Source: Urechis unicinctus (taxonomy: Eukaryota > Annelida > Polychaeta > Xenopneusta > Urechidae). From it: a stretch of DNA of 64,000 bases. The stretch covers positions 55,366,356-55,430,355 of the forward strand of contig CM067358.1 of the NCBI GenBank assembly GCA_034190875.2, given 5' to 3'. Under the pieces are notes generated by a model. It was not told the origin of the DNA. It was given only the letters and a program-made list of their open reading frames with translations, and searched no databases. Made by a program: the position numbers and the translations under genes. Below are positions 27,101 through 40,732 of this stretch, piece by piece (within the stretch, counting starts at the first letter, position 1; every line of letters begins with the position of its first letter).

Positions 27101-28190
27101 TCTACTGCGGCCAGTCGACATAAGAAACTGCACAAATGCCGATTGTTTCTGCGTATACGAAATCAGGGACAGTATTCGTAGTCCCCTAGTTTGCGAGCAG
27201 CCACTACGGTTTCTAGTAATGTCCACGTCCTATCGCTCATAGATTTCCAGTCTCGGCGAGCTGTAGTGCAACCATTAATCACGTTGGTCAGCAGATGGCG
27301 ACGTCTAAACGTTTGGCGTTGAATAAACTGATATCCACACCCACGTTTCATTCATCGCCATCTGTGTGCATCTAGAAATACTCTTTAGCTGATGAGTAAA
27401 TATGGAATACGTTGCGCATTATGACCATCTTGGTACAGGACAGAATACATTCTGGGCAAACGATTTAAAGACCAATAGAATGACATAAGCCAAGCAAAAT
27501 ACTTTATTGCTACCTATGGCGTGAAAAGATATATCAACTGTATCATTTGTCAGCCAATCTGAAAAGAATCTTCTTTGTCGAAAATCGACAGACGACCTCC
27601 AATGATCTGATGGCATTATCTGATGGGTCTCTAAGGTTACATTGTTGTGATATATGGTCAGCCATAAGGGTAGTTATTGCATTTACGCTATTTTGGTGCG
27701 TTCGATGTCTTCAGGCTATAATCGAATAAGCAAATTGGGAATTCAACAGGCGCGCCTGGTTACCTGAATTAATGTGATGGCTTGCAGATTTGCTACGAAT
27801 CTAGACGTGCGCCTACTTTCGTCGGCTCGGTGATGTAATGTTTGTTGCGATTGGCAGGGGGTTTAGAGTGATATACGCTGTATAAGTCAACTGTTAGCGC
27901 ATCATACCATAAATTGCGTTGCGTATCGTCCTTGAATCGCAATGGCCAATTCGATGTGAATTTGTATGTCGATCTGGGGCTTTGAGGCCTACAGATGCAC
28001 ACAAGGTAAGTAACAAAGAAAGGCTCTATTTTATTTCCTGGATGCATCAGGATGACACTTTTGTTAAATTTCTCTCACAAAATGTGAAGTATATATGCAT
28101 CGATGCATTTTTAGTTCGATGCATTCAATGCCTCGGGCTCGAATATGCAAATTTCGATCAATAAATCGCTTATGATTTTGTGATGATATA
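24185..28190. repeat. L block, copy 3
   Basis: From about 25040 to 28078 this is roughly 98-99% like L copy 2. From 24185 to about 25040 the match is only about 85-90%. Unlike copy 2 it runs on past 28078 into its natural continuation (AAAATGTGAAG, then the GCATCGATGC-rich stretch near 28095). That continuation recurs at 57340-57410 in unit 5. Minus-strand frames at 27038-27226 and 27163-27351 match copy 2 but have no recognisable domain. Confidence 0.85.
24310..24800 (+). pseudogene. LINE reverse-transcriptase 3' end relic, copy 2
   Basis: This carries the same motifs as the relic at 15110: QNTTARLVAG from about 24383, LH-LPV, LLLTLKAVNRTA, and an EFKSNLKTFLFS-like end near 24695-24740 that stays closer to the family pattern (FKxxLKTFLF) than copy 1. 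Stops and frameshifts kill it. Its divergence from copy 1, about 12-15% by eye, is much higher than that of the flanking duplicated DNA. Confidence 0.8.
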
Positions 28191-30199
28191 TTAGAGCGAA
28201 GGGAAACGGTTTCAGGACTATGTTTCAATTTATACTGCGATATTTGCAATGCGTTTACTTTGTTAATTGGCGGCGTCAAGGCACCTTAAGCACCTTCCAC
28301 GGATAAGAAGCTGGCTTTTAATACGTTTTAAGCAAAGTGTTGATACAATTAGATTCCGCGCCAGACCATGCATGTGATTCACAATTAAAAGTGCACATCA
28401 ATATGTACACATATTAACAAAGTAGTACATATCAACTGAGACGATGACATCCTGTGACGTGACATGTAATGTGACGGGCAGATAACGTTTGTTTAACACT
28501 GTATATGATATCGATGGCTGTTCACAGAAGAGACCCGCAAATGGCAAAATGATTGAATACGTAGTATCATCATATGAACAGCTTATGAACTGCTCATTGG
28601 ACCGGTGGGAATAACAACTGGACCTATGGTATTGCAAGTCTGATAATAGAATACGAAACTTGATGGGGAATATTATGCAACATGAAGCGGTAGTTATGTA
28701 CATGTATCAAAATGGTAAGTCCGTTGATTCCATCAGGCCAGTGAGTTGGCTTTATCAAATATTTGGGATCTCCTAACACCATATTGTGGTGATGCTTTAG
28801 TAGCTGGGTGAGGTGCCTCACTCACCAGATAAAGTGCGAACCTAGCCCTGGAGTATATCTGTAGCCTTTAGTAATATATGGTTGACTGTGTACATGAGGC
28901 CATACTTTACGGCGCGACCTTCATGGACTATAACAGAGTCTGTGTCTTCCAGTAGTTGTTGCCAGCTGCTTCGTGGGAACATATATGTATATATATCAAA
29001 ACATTACGTATTGTTCCCTCCACTCAGTTAATGTGTCCTCGACCAAGTTGAAGTTGTATTATTTATTCTGTTACTTGAATAAATCATCTCATCCTGGTTT
29101 CCTTTCTCCTGCAATCTTATTATAACCGCAAACACTTGAATATATATATTTATATATCAATATCGTCAGCAAGAAATAAAATGGTTAATTTGCATACGAA
29201 CATGACACCAAGTAAGATGAATGGCATATTCAATCCATACATAACTACTTCCAAGGCCGTAGCTTACATCGACAGAATCATACCACGCTGATGGTAGCTG
29301 GTCGATATAGTTAGAAGTATTGTTTCCAGGTTTTTGGGGGCTATTCTGCGACTTCGGTTTTCTGTTACCAATGTTAGGTGGCGTTTGGAAAAGACGGGTA
29401 TTTGGCACTTTAGCAATTTCAAAATTAATCATGACCTCCATGAATGTAACTGCTAATACCTCATATTGACTTATTAAATACAGATGTCTCTAAACTAATA
29501 GCATGAATATACACACGCCAGAACACATAATAATCCGTATTCACCAAATATAAATACGCTTGATAGATTGATAAAATGACGATGCAACATTACAACATAT
29601 GAAATACATGTAACAACGACCCGTTGTTTTGGTTGAACGGCGTTAATCAGTATGCGCTGAATGACAGGGTTGAGGTACATTGAAGGGTCACATTCGGTGG
29701 AGGTATAATTCGTCATATTTCTAATATGAAAGCTTACAATTGTTCATTGCAATTTTAAACCAGTGACAACCTTACTACCATGGAGCTCGCACGCGGTTAA
29801 CAGATGGTTATACGAGATGTATCAGACATATATTAGCAATGAATGTATTCTTGACGAGGGTTGATTCTAAACTTATAACGAGACTAAATGACGTTTTTGA
29901 TGTGTCAATGCTTTGAAAGCTCATCTCAATTACATTTCAAGAGATCTTACTGAACAATGATGACAAATTCAAGAGGATGGGCATTTGAGATCAATAAGGC
30001 TATTTAGGAGTAAATCTCTATTAACATTACTTTGGTGTCAGAACTGGTCGTTGTAGGTACAGTTGTTGATCATTCTCTGAGATGAATCAGGCGAACTATC
30101 AATACATACGTTGTGGGCTGGACCATCGTAAATTCACAATATCTGTGTTTCCTTCTCCACCACCTGTACCTTGTGTATTACAAGAAGACGACAAAACGT
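28191..30199. other. Linker between L and R of unit 3
   Basis: Most of this is single-copy in the window. One part, about 29035-29950, aligns with 42115-42930 in the corresponding L-R linker of unit 4: both have a CAAGTTG start, then TCTGGTTTCC-like text and a later GAATGTATTC(T/C)TGACG. Small TA-rich tracts lie near 28985 and 29140. I see no gene. Frames at 28398-28703 and 29166-29441 have no recognisable domain. Confidence 0.6.
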
Positions 30200-30799
30200 T
30201 TAATCCATTTTAGACCTTCTGCATAGTATCGACAAAAGGATTGTCCTTGACAGTTTATAACCGTTATTCCATATTCCGAAGGATTTATAATTGCCCTTTT
30301 TGAATTTATCAGGTCTCTCAATAGTTCATACATTTCTCAAGATATTTGCTGCGATTTTGGTAAATACCAACACCTCCTTCAACCATGAACGCTTGAGACA
30401 TCTAAAGCTGAAGGTAAATCATTTCCGCACGTTTGTTCCAAGATTTATTTAACACACTGCAAGCTAAACATAATCCTTGAATGCGTCACTAATTGTGCCC
30501 GTCAGATGGACATTGATGCCGGATATTTCAATACAAGCCGTTAATGCGTTTGGTTTGGCAAATGTGAGCTGTACAAATGTTCACCCCTTAAGCGTATGAT
30601 GATTGCGTCATCACGTGTGCCAACCTAGTCAGCTCAATAACGTTCAATAACGGACCAATACTTTTCTTTTCCGAGTGTCCGTTACCAAGGTAAACATTTA
30701 GCGAGCCCTCTTTTGTCACCTCAGCTCTTCGCAAGAGAAGAGGATGTCGTATTGTGTCTTATAAGTGCAGGAGCGCTATTCTTGTCGCTGTATTTATAA

Positions 30800-30895
30800 C
30801 GGCTCACACCACAACATTTCTTGGGTTTACAACGCAACCACTCGTGGGACTGTATCAAAACTACATTCGGGATTACAGCACGACCACAATCATGT
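30800..30895. repeat. 23-bp minisatellite of R, copy 2
   Basis: About four decayed units are present, recognisable by CAACGCAACCACTCGTGGGA and related phrases. It is shorter than the arrays in copies 1 and 5. Confidence 0.65.
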
Positions 30896-31686
30896 ATTAT
30901 TTCAGTATTGATTTAGGATATGCTAACTGCATGGCCACCACCCAGTAGACAGCTTGTCACATAACGCTACGATTGTATAATAGCTTGATCACGACCAGCA
31001 TTAGTTCCCTCTCTTGGTGCACACTGCTTGTGTTGTGAGGATTAAGGAAATTCTTAAGCAGACTATTTAACATAAAATCATCGTAGTTGAAAAGTGAATT
31101 TACCTAATGTCCACATATGCAACAGCCGAGTGCCAATTCCTTTATAAGGATAGTTTTAAAGCCAAACGGATTGATCTTCGAGGCGGGCGACAGAGCCAGG
31201 CTCCCCAGACAACATTAATACCAGGGGAAATGTAGGGGCAAAGGGCGTGAGGAAACAACGAACCATTTCACGTTACTTTTCTTTGTAAACACTAATCAGT
31301 TTAATGTCTTCGTTTCGATATCTTTTCGTGCATATTTCTTCGGCTAGAAACTTTTCAGCGAGTTAGCTATGACAATCTCGACCAGTGAGATATTACTCGG
31401 AGGTACAAGACAATGCCAGATGCTGTTGGTTATTTACTCGTGTCAGGCTGTTGGTATTGTATGTGTATTTAAATAAATAAATTGGTACATAAAGCTCCTG
31501 TAAATGACCGTTAGAATACAATCAATGGAGCTTTATGTGGTCTCCTAATATGTTTAGCCAGAAGTGCTATTGATAAACACGAGGCTGTGGTGGTCGAATG
31601 GTATCACGTCTGTGATTGTGTGGCGCAGGTTAAAAAAGCATATAAGAGTCATGTCTTCTCTATGATATTCACGATGGTGTAGAAAT

Positions 31687-31804
31687 GCTCAATCGAGATT
31701 GCTTTCATTGTGCTCCTTCTGAAGCGCTCTTATTGTGGTCAATTAGAGGCACTCCCATCATGCTCAATCAGAAGCACTCTTATTATGCTCCGATCCCCGC
31801 AAGC
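31687..31804. repeat. 25-bp minisatellite of R, copy 2
   Basis: Regular 25-bp units start at 31687, 31712, 31737, 31762 and 31787 (partial). The type unit at 31762 begins GCTCAATCAGAAGCACTC. This is the clearest array of the family. Confidence 0.85.
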
Positions 31805-32400
31805 AAACAAAATCTTATTTTTTTTACTGCGCCGTTACTCATTGTCAACATTTCTATATTATTTATGAAGTGCATGATGTGTACACAGACCAACTCGATA
31901 GCGATTCCGCCGGCCATATTGCGACCCAACCTATGGGTAAGCCCGATTGGCAACAAAGGTTGACGGTAAGGAAGGAGATGGTGATTTGCTGTGGACAGAA
32001 GAATAAACATCGAGAGGAATCAAACTTATTTTCTCAGTGGTGCTTATTTTGGCGAGTCAGACGTCGCAACATGTCGGATATTGCCAATTTGCTTTGTAAT
32101 ATAGCTTTACAATATCTTGATCCCTCAACCGCGGTAGAACTTTCTACTACTAACGTCTGCCCCTGTCACTATATTTTGTTAATATTGACAAACTTTCGGA
32201 CAAGGCTAAGGAAATTAAACCGGTGGTCAAACCAGATTGCTGTCGGTCGCATCTCCTGCAAATGCCTGTGTAAACTAAGGGAACGAAAAACAAAGCTCAT
32301 TTCCTTTTCAACGCTAGCAATTCCAAGTAAAGAATCCCATTTTACTTTGGGTTCAAAACCTTTGAGCATCTACATCTAATGGGATTGGTAAAGAACTGGA

Positions 32401-35400
32401 AGAAATGGAGGGATAGTGACAGTAGTGTAGCTCTATCACAAATCTAATGCACACGGTAATTTCTCGACACAGTCGTAACTCGCACAGGTAGCAATATAGT
32501 GTGTCTAAAAGCCAAGATGAAACAGCTGATCAAAAGGCACATGGAGTTCTGAGTAGTGCAATTTTGCTCCAGCCCAACTGATATCGGTCGTTTACGAATT
32601 CCATCCATTGTGCTCATGTGCGTTAACAAGATGATATATGATATACGCTATTTGCATTAGCTACAGCTAGCATGCGCGGCCATTCTAAAGAAATAGTGGG
32701 ACAATGGGTTATACTTCTTTGTGTCGTCGCCACTTTGACGATTATCCGTGTGCTGGAATACTCTTGGTAATATCTACGCATAACTACATGCGTTATTCAT
32801 GCATTATCAATTGGACCACGGGTGCTTGTTTACCCTTATATACAATGAACCACCAATCATAGTCCGGGAATGTAAGAGAACAAATAGTCATATCGTAGGT
32901 CATGGTTCTTTGACAACAAAGTTTACATTCGACAACTGCTCTTATGGTATCACGTGTTCCGTTTCTAAAAGTTTTATGATTCAGTTCACGTCATAGCATT
33001 AGTCTTCGTTTGACATTTGTGAATACATATGGTGAAGCTTATTGGGCACACATTGCGAACAGTTTAGCGGATATGGATACTATGGAATCTAACATATTTG
33101 GCGAATTCAATCTTTTGGAAAGGTCAGATCGCATTCGGTGGTGACAGAATTTCGTGGGAATGTCATCTGTGACGTCATTCAAAGCAAGTTATCTGCGTTC
33201 AACGAGCGTAGTATTATCTTATGAAATATTTCCAGACCCACAGATTGTCTATTATGTTGGATTGTACGTTTTGTCATTAAAATGTCACAATGATTTTACG
33301 CAGATAATGAAACCAAGAGTACAGTCAGCAGTAACTAATCATTTTGGTTTCAATTACATCATATCAATATCATATCAATGGCTGCGTTTCAGTGTGATTA
33401 TATTTTCATGAAGCCGATAACCATTCGAAGGCCATGGCAGATTTCTGATAAAGTTTCACAAAGCAAGCACTTACATATCGCCTGCACAACGTTTAGTAAA
33501 CTGCAAGGCCAAACAGATTATAAAGCTTGAGAGCTCAATATTCAACATGGGCATGCCAATATATAATTAATAGCGAGTATTACAAATAATACAGTCTTAC
33601 ACCTCTCTGTCCGAAAGCTGCTGATACCGTTGACAATGCAATATTGACCTTTCACCAGAATCATCATAGCAGAAAGGCAACACACCCAAACATACAGCGG
33701 GTTATCTTATAGGAAGAGTGTAACTTGCAAAAATAAAATTTAAGACTACCAGCCCATAATATCAAAGAGTTCCTTTAGGCTCAACACTCGGATCCCTGGT
33801 ATTGTAATAATCTCTGATTAAAGCCCCAGCTTATTTGGCACATGTTTACTCTACGTAATCCATTTCACTGCTGGAACGGATACTACAAGATTTTTTTATA
33901 GATTTTAATAAATGATTAGGCTAGGAAGATTGTGTCTTTATCTTTGCCTGAATGTGTACGAGATATAAACTGTTGACACATTTGCAAACTATGCATTTTG
34001 CTTAAATGTCAGTACTTTTTGTCCATTTAACTGGTCTGCGAAAGCATATGTAATTTGAACTAATGCTCTAAGTTATATGTGCTAAGCACATGAGTTGTAG
34101 TGGCCGTACTTCCGGCTCGGTTCATCGTCATAGAAGCTTATTTGGCACGTGTTGCAAAGAGCAGGATGATAACATCGTAAGATAGCAGTAGGTTAATCCA
34201 GTGTTTAATATTCTAGGTATTCAAGCTATTGTTGAGGTCAACAAGGTCCTAAGACGGACGAGAGTCTCCACATAAGTAGATGTACAAACAGCAAGCGCCC
34301 ATAACGCCTAAGTGGACCTGCCAGAGTATATGTGCTCAAGGCACTGCAAAATCACCGCCACTCATACCTCCTGCCTTAATCCACCTATAATCTCACAGTT
34401 ACTGAACCCTAACCATGATAATTTCCAATCTCCGGCGTATCAACCAGCCCACAAATCATAATCTTCCCTATTCTTATCCGTCCTTACCCCCTAAGATATT
34501 TCCGGCTAACAGCCGCTGTGACAGACTCCACCCTATTATCCGGCCACGTATGATTTCTGGGACATTTCTGTACGGTTTGCATTGATATACAGACTAACAG
34601 GGAGTCACGAAGATGCTTTTTTTTTGTGGGTTCACATTTACTGCTATAAAGTGGTCGGCTAGCTTGAATAAATTGCATTCAGGATAAACTGCTCCTTGCT
34701 CTGTGACAAAACCGTTTACTCACAAGAGGGCAGTGTATTGCGGATAGAAGCGATCAATTGGTCCAGTTTTGGATAATTATGTATTATGTACTGTTTCAAA
34801 CCAGATGCAGATCATACAAAGATAATTCTTGTGTGTGTTTATGATGGATATTCCATTGACAATGTGCATAATGAGTCTGGGATGATTCTGCACACTAGAT
34901 CTGCGTTGATGTGCGTGAATAATTATAAGCACATTATGTGGGAAGGTTTGTTTATTTACTCGGTTAATATCGCCTCTAAGAATGTATATACAGTTGTTTA
35001 GTCAATACGCTTTCACAAGAAGCTTGGCTCAGAAATGACATCTAGATTGATCGCTATATAACACTTATCCCCGATATGCAATATCTATGTTAGGTCACTT
35101 GGTGTATGGGGTGGAATGTCGATGACGCACATTTATACAACGCCGAAGTATCGCATGCAATTGATTTCCCAAAGGCAACGGAAATTATTCTACATTGACT
35201 TATTGTGGCTCGAAACATAGTGATATCCATACATAGTGTCAGATGGAAATAATGATGGCACACTCGTGGTGAAGCAGTGCGGACGAATGGGCAGTGTAGG
35301 CAGACGATATAATGCGAACAATAAAATACAACCTAGTGCAAAGGAGCTCATGGTGATATTAGAGAAATGATAAACCAGGCGACGGTACGATCAAATGCCT

Positions 35401-37739
35401 GTCCCAAACAACAACAATCGCTACCACGCGAGTCATTTAAAAACATAATACTGCTCTTAGAGTTCTGTGACAATTAATGAATATCCTGCTGTATATTATT
35501 TCCGTGAGTGCTGCATCACTCACAATGCACTCATATATTGAAGACGTCTTTTTCTACACTACTCTAATGACCGTGCAACGGCCAGCTGTGACCTTCCAAG
35601 TGTCATCAAGTCAGCCATATTCTAGTTCTAAATATATTAAAAAAGCGTCCTTTACAGCTTGATTAACTTGTGCGCGAACTCAATCGCTTTGTCCTTATGG
35701 AAGCGAACTGTAAAAGAAATTTTATTCTATATATTATTTTTGCTTCGCCAATCATTGACCTTCAAAATATATATCATTGATTCAATATCGATTTACCACA
35801 ACCTATGGTCACAATACGGCCACGCGTTGTGCATGAGACGGTATGATTTCTTATTGACATATTCAAAGCTCCAAACTGTTGAACGTGAAATTCGGGTGAT
35901 TAAAAGAAATGCACACATGATATCCGGAATGAGGAAATCATGACATATCATGGCATTCAACCACCCATCGTCAATCATATCCGGAATTAAACACGATGGA
36001 ATTCTCCCACTGCTGTGCTATTGTGTGAATGTTAAATGTTTGTGTACGTCTGCGCCCTGGATGACAATGTGATTGTGTATGTGAGCGTGCACATGAGTGC
36101 ATATGATGTTGTTTCGCCATGTTATATACGACTTCACTTCACTTCATGCTTGTCGGCTAACATTTCACAAATAACATTGTAGGCTGTCGATTTCTGCCCA
36201 CCTCTATCGACTTAGTGCTCTAACTTATCATAAAGCAAGCATAAATCATACGCTAATCTGTTGCCGTGATGATAGGTAGTATATGCTATTTGACGTATTG
36301 GAGAAGTAACCCCTCCTTTCTCCCCACACCCACCATCTTACATGCCTCCAGGTCACCCACATCAAGGTCAACTACACGACGTTCTCATAAATCGCTCGTC
36401 GATATCCTTGTGTCAACATTACGTCCGTTGTGTTAACATTAAGCCCGCTGGTCATGTTGTCTTACATGCTTTTTAGCAGCTTCTTGTTGCGTGACCTCTA
36501 GCTGTCATCTAGCGGTCCTCGCTGGGCAAGACGACCACTTGACAAGCCGCTTCTTCAACTGCCGCTCATCATCTCGCATATGGTGAGGCTTGCGTATCCT
36601 ACCTGAAGTTGGTGTAAGTGTTCCTTGATGCGAGGCACCAATGTATTATTCTTTATTTATGCGGTAATGTTTTACCGATGATATCCCTTTTGCTTAACCA
36701 AATTATGTTAGACCTCACCAGTTCATACAGACCGCGACTGTACATGCACCGAGAACTATATGACATCTGCGGTGAAGTCCTGAGCTCATACACTTAAGTG
36801 TTCAATCTTACGAACCAGCAGGTTTATGTTGCACTGCACTTTGACATATAATTTACATAGATCACTGTTGGACCTCAGCACCTCGTGTAAATACTAGATG
36901 CTGTGAATTAGCTCATGTTAGGCATTGTGTACAAGATTTCCCCTAATTGTAACTAATGAATATTATCAGAACCTTCAGAAATGAGTTATTTCGTTGTTGA
37001 TGGCTTATTTACCGCAGCTCCATTAGATTTCGAGCAACTGTGGTACATTTCATGGCCGACGGTACTGCACAATTCGCTTACGTACGTAAAGCAGCGTAAG
37101 ATGAATAGCATTGTCAATCAATATATCACGGCGGTGTTCTGTACGGACAGCACTACACAGTGCCGGCGATAGCTGGTGCTTTCGGGTCAGAGTAATGCCT
37201 CTAATCACTTTAGACGCCCATTTGCTGACGTAAATGGTCTGTTTGCATGCTCAGGTACAGTTTGGTAAAGCATGGGAACAAGCACTTCAGCAACTACGAT
37301 GCAGTCTATATTACATCATGACCCACATGAATGCGGTAGCGTGTCATTTAATTGGACTTATGTACTGCAAGTACACTATACGCACATACCCACGCACACG
37401 CACACACACGGCACCCAAACACACACCCTCGCACAGAAACTGATGGAACACCAATATATAAGAGAGCTCAAGACTAATTTGTGGCAGGAGGCGCACTTAG
37501 TGTAGTAGCAAACATATTGTGAACTATCTGATAATGCAAGCGATGCCGTTGTGGCAGGTAAGAGTTTTTCTAAGGCGCAGTGATAGTTCAATATTCGCGC
37601 CCTGTAACCTTCCATTTTGTACACTGAATTTACCATACCCCTATGTGATGCAAATTGACTACGTGCATGTGTTGAGGAGTGTTATCGTGGCTGGTGTGTT
37701 GCCGCGTCTGGTGCATCGTACGTTTGGGAACTCAATGAT
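32401..37739. other. About 5.3 kb of apparently single-copy DNA
   Basis: I could not match this stretch to any other part of the window. It contains a pyrimidine-rich strand near 34340-34500, a CT-rich patch near 36310-36350 and a CA-rich tract at 37383-37437. Frames of 60-94 codons exist (for example 35659-35943 and 34786-35001), but none has a recognisable domain. It may be an insertion that replaced Z and W of unit 3, or original unique sequence. Confidence 0.5.
37383..37437. repeat. CA-rich simple repeat
   Basis: An imperfect (CA)n tract mixed with ACGC and CCCA units. It is not shared with other blocks. Confidence 0.75.
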
Positions 37740-39130
37740 ATCCACGAACAGTGGTGTAATAGAATAGAAGTTTTTCCACAAATAGGTTGTCTGGCTCATG
37801 ACCAAGTCCTAACAACATATGACCTCCTGTCTAATACCACGATCCCGTCAATTTGGTTATAAAAGTTTCTTAACCCTGCTTTATAACTTTTGCCGCTATG
37901 AACTATCAGCGCAGAACTCGGAACAAAGTGTATATATTGTGATGCATCCATTTTGACCAAGAGGAAAAAAGTTCATAGCAACGATGTGACGGAACCGTTA
38001 AATCAACTGATATCTAACGGTGCCCCATAATAATAGCGTCCTTGCAGATTGGCTGAAGGCATCAATAAAATTAAATATTTCTATTGATTGATTCATATCA
38101 GTGTTGCTAGGGTAGGCAACATATGTAGCAGCAAGCAAATGTCATAAATATACATTTTCTGAATAACCCAATGTTTGACCGTTTTTCCCCATTTATTTCC
38201 AATCAACAAATGAACCCAGTACTCTGTCGCAAAACAATTAAAGCCATACAGGGCAATAACAAAGTGTTTATTGGGGTGTTTGCGCTTGTTATTATAGTTC
38301 TTCAACGTATGAGCGGTGCATATATTTTATTACAATATCATTTCACAACTCTGAGTATGCATCAGTGAAATCAGAGAGTCAGGTCGCTAACGCACGGAAA
38401 ACCCGCATCATTGGATCTTCCAAACTTTGTATCTTGCTTGAAACCTTTATTTATGTTTTCGATGTCTTGTTGCCTGTGACGCAAATAAACGCACCGATTT
38501 GATGGTCTGTAGCACGCCCAAGCGGGTGTTGCTTATTTCATCACCCTGTAGCATACTAAAATTTATCTCCTAACGAGAATTATGCAAAATAATGAACGTT
38601 AAATTTATTGTTCAACAGCCTACATATGATTTCACAGCTTAACTTATTAACCAAAACGGATAGTTTTGTTTACCACTTTTAGGCTAATAATACACTGTAG
38701 TAAAAATGTTTCGCTTTGAATCAGATATTGTTTTGCAAACATCTACACACGTTCCACAATAAAGTAAATTGCATGTCGAACCCTCACTAAGCAGTTATCA
38801 GCATACAACCATCGAACAAGCTAAGAGTGAGTACATTGACTTGACACCACCCCATAGCGTTCTTCGCCAGAGTGTTCATCATGCTCGTTATATACAGCGT
38901 AATATTTCTACAATTTTTTCTAAATCAGCCATACAATATATGGATGCAGTGATTGAGAACGCTCAGCAGCTCAATGAATATAATGGTCGATTCCCAGGAG
39001 GGGTTCTTTTAAGATGTATCTTCCCAAAGATATACCAACCTGGATATCTGTGTTTATGGGAGAAAATGTTGATTAATGAGCTGTTCGCGCGAATGCCCTT
39101 GCAAGACAATTACTTATATAGTATATATAA

Positions 39131-39132
<2 letters not shown>

Positions 39133-39212
<80 letters not shown>
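39133..39212. repeat. (TA)n microsatellite in L copy 4
   Basis: A pure TA run follows CAAGACAATTACTTATAT, the homologous position to the array at 1049. A 155-codon frame (38769-39236) ends inside it and is not credible as a gene. Confidence 0.95.
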
Positions 39213-39217
<5 letters not shown>

Positions 39218-40712
39218 TATGAATCTATATTCATAGAAGAAATTTAGTCATTGATTTGTTTTTAATAAAACGCCACTTAGAATTCAGCCACTTAGAACCA
39301 CATAAGGATAAAAAATGCAAGCAAATGATATGTAGTATATATAATATTCAGCTTACATATATCTGGGTGATATATCTTAAACGAACTAGTTTTCCGACTA
39401 TTGCTTTAGAAAAAACAAACAAAAAGGCAACTCTGCATCGCATCAATTATTCGCATGTGATATTTGATGGCCTACCGAATATCCGTCTGTTAGTAAATAT
39501 AGCGGTGATAAGGAAACCTTACAGGGAATCTTGGTTTAGCTGTTATTCATTCGTTAAGTAACCAAACGTACTCCAGTCGAAATACTGAGCATTTGCATTT
39601 CTGTTTGAACACTTGATCGAGTCACTTACCCTGCTAACTGTAAATTGTTATGGCGCGCACTGCTCCCGTCATTAGTGCCATGCGGTTGGAGCATCGTTCA
39701 AGAATAAGTGCGAACTCTGAACAATGAGCTGTCGTCTGTTTTACTGACTGTGATTCTGGCCCAGTGTTTGCCATCGCTGCTGATGCATATTTCATGAGGC
39801 ATCGAGTGAATTTTGCCTGCAAGTTCCACAAAGCACTGGAATCTGTTGCACGACTAAAGCATGCAAAGCTATTTTACGTAAGTATTTCTGTGTAGCTTAA
39901 TATCAGATGCTGGGCTGTTTTCTTTTGCCCAAGCATAGGGTGATAGAATAATCAAGCCAAAAATGTCTTGTTGCTGCAGGTTTAGATTCAATAGCCTCAT
40001 TGTAACGAATGTCCCACCAAATGGTCTTATGTATGTTACACCCCACTGACAGCACCGATTTTGCTCCATTGTGCGAATGCAATATAGGCCAGATAACAGC
40101 AATAGAGGGAGGAGGGTATGTACGGAACAGGCAACTAGACAACGGTTCTGTGGAACGGTTGCTAACATCGTCATACCGTATGAAGGAAGTTGGTTTATTT
40201 TCCATCGGCAGCTAGGTAATGGTTTGAGTGGTTTTTTTTATATAGACGTTTGTGAGATCACTTCTATTAAACAAATGCTCACTTACCAAAAGGGGTGGGG
40301 TAAAACATAAGGAAATGTCATTTGACGTTGAACGTCCGTACATCTCACACAAACGCACAGTGGAAGCACAACATACTGGCAAGGTCGCTACAAAAGTATT
40401 ATCATGGATCCCTGACGATTGTGTCAAACTGCAATCTTATATTGATTTGTACCTGGTAGGTGTGATTAGTTGGCCTTGTTGAGCGATAAGAGCTACACCC
40501 GTGATTGATATGCTGATTGGATTCAGTTGTAGGACACGATACTCCATATAGCCTAAGTGATGAACACAATGAGTTATTTGATGGTTTATTGGTAATATAT
40601 ATTGTATTATTAACCTAAAAGTGGTAAACAATACTATCCGTTTTTGTTATGTTTATCGACTTAATTGTCTGACGACCTATAGAGCCAGCACAGTTTCTGC
40701 ACCACAGAACGA

Positions 40713-40732
40713 CCCCCCCCCCCCCCCCCCCC
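40713..40732. repeat. Homopolymer run of 20 C
   Basis: The C run replaces the mixed sequence ACCCCACCCAGGCC found at the same place in L copy 1 (near 3500). It is either a recent expansion or an assembly or sequencing error. Confidence 0.9.

Larger units (their letters stand above)
30200..32400. repeat. R block, copy 2, with its left arm
   Basis: Bases 30230-30620 match 61620-62030 (shared phrase TTTATAACCGTTATTCCATA). R proper starts about 30655 and has the order of R copy 1, shortened: CTCTTCGCAAGAGAAGAGGA (30724), the 23-bp minisatellite, the GATTAAGGAAATTCTTAAGC stretch (31039), the 25-bp minisatellite and the tail. It is closer to R copy 5 than to copy 1. A 169-codon plus-strand frame at 31870-32379 is open by chance, because R copy 1 has stops at the homologous codons. 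Confidence 0.85.

Noticed and set aside
31870..32379. 169-codon plus-strand frame in R copy 2
   Set aside because: R copy 1 (about 5640-5770) has stops at homologous codons, length differences shift the frame, and no domain is recognisable.
36300..36620. Slightly C/T-rich stretch considered as an exon
   Set aside because: No long frame, no recognisable protein similarity and no convincing splice pair.
38769..39236. 155-codon plus-strand frame in L copy 4
   Set aside because: It ends in the TA array; the upstream part covers the same region as the 54658 frame but in a different reading frame, which argues against both being genes.
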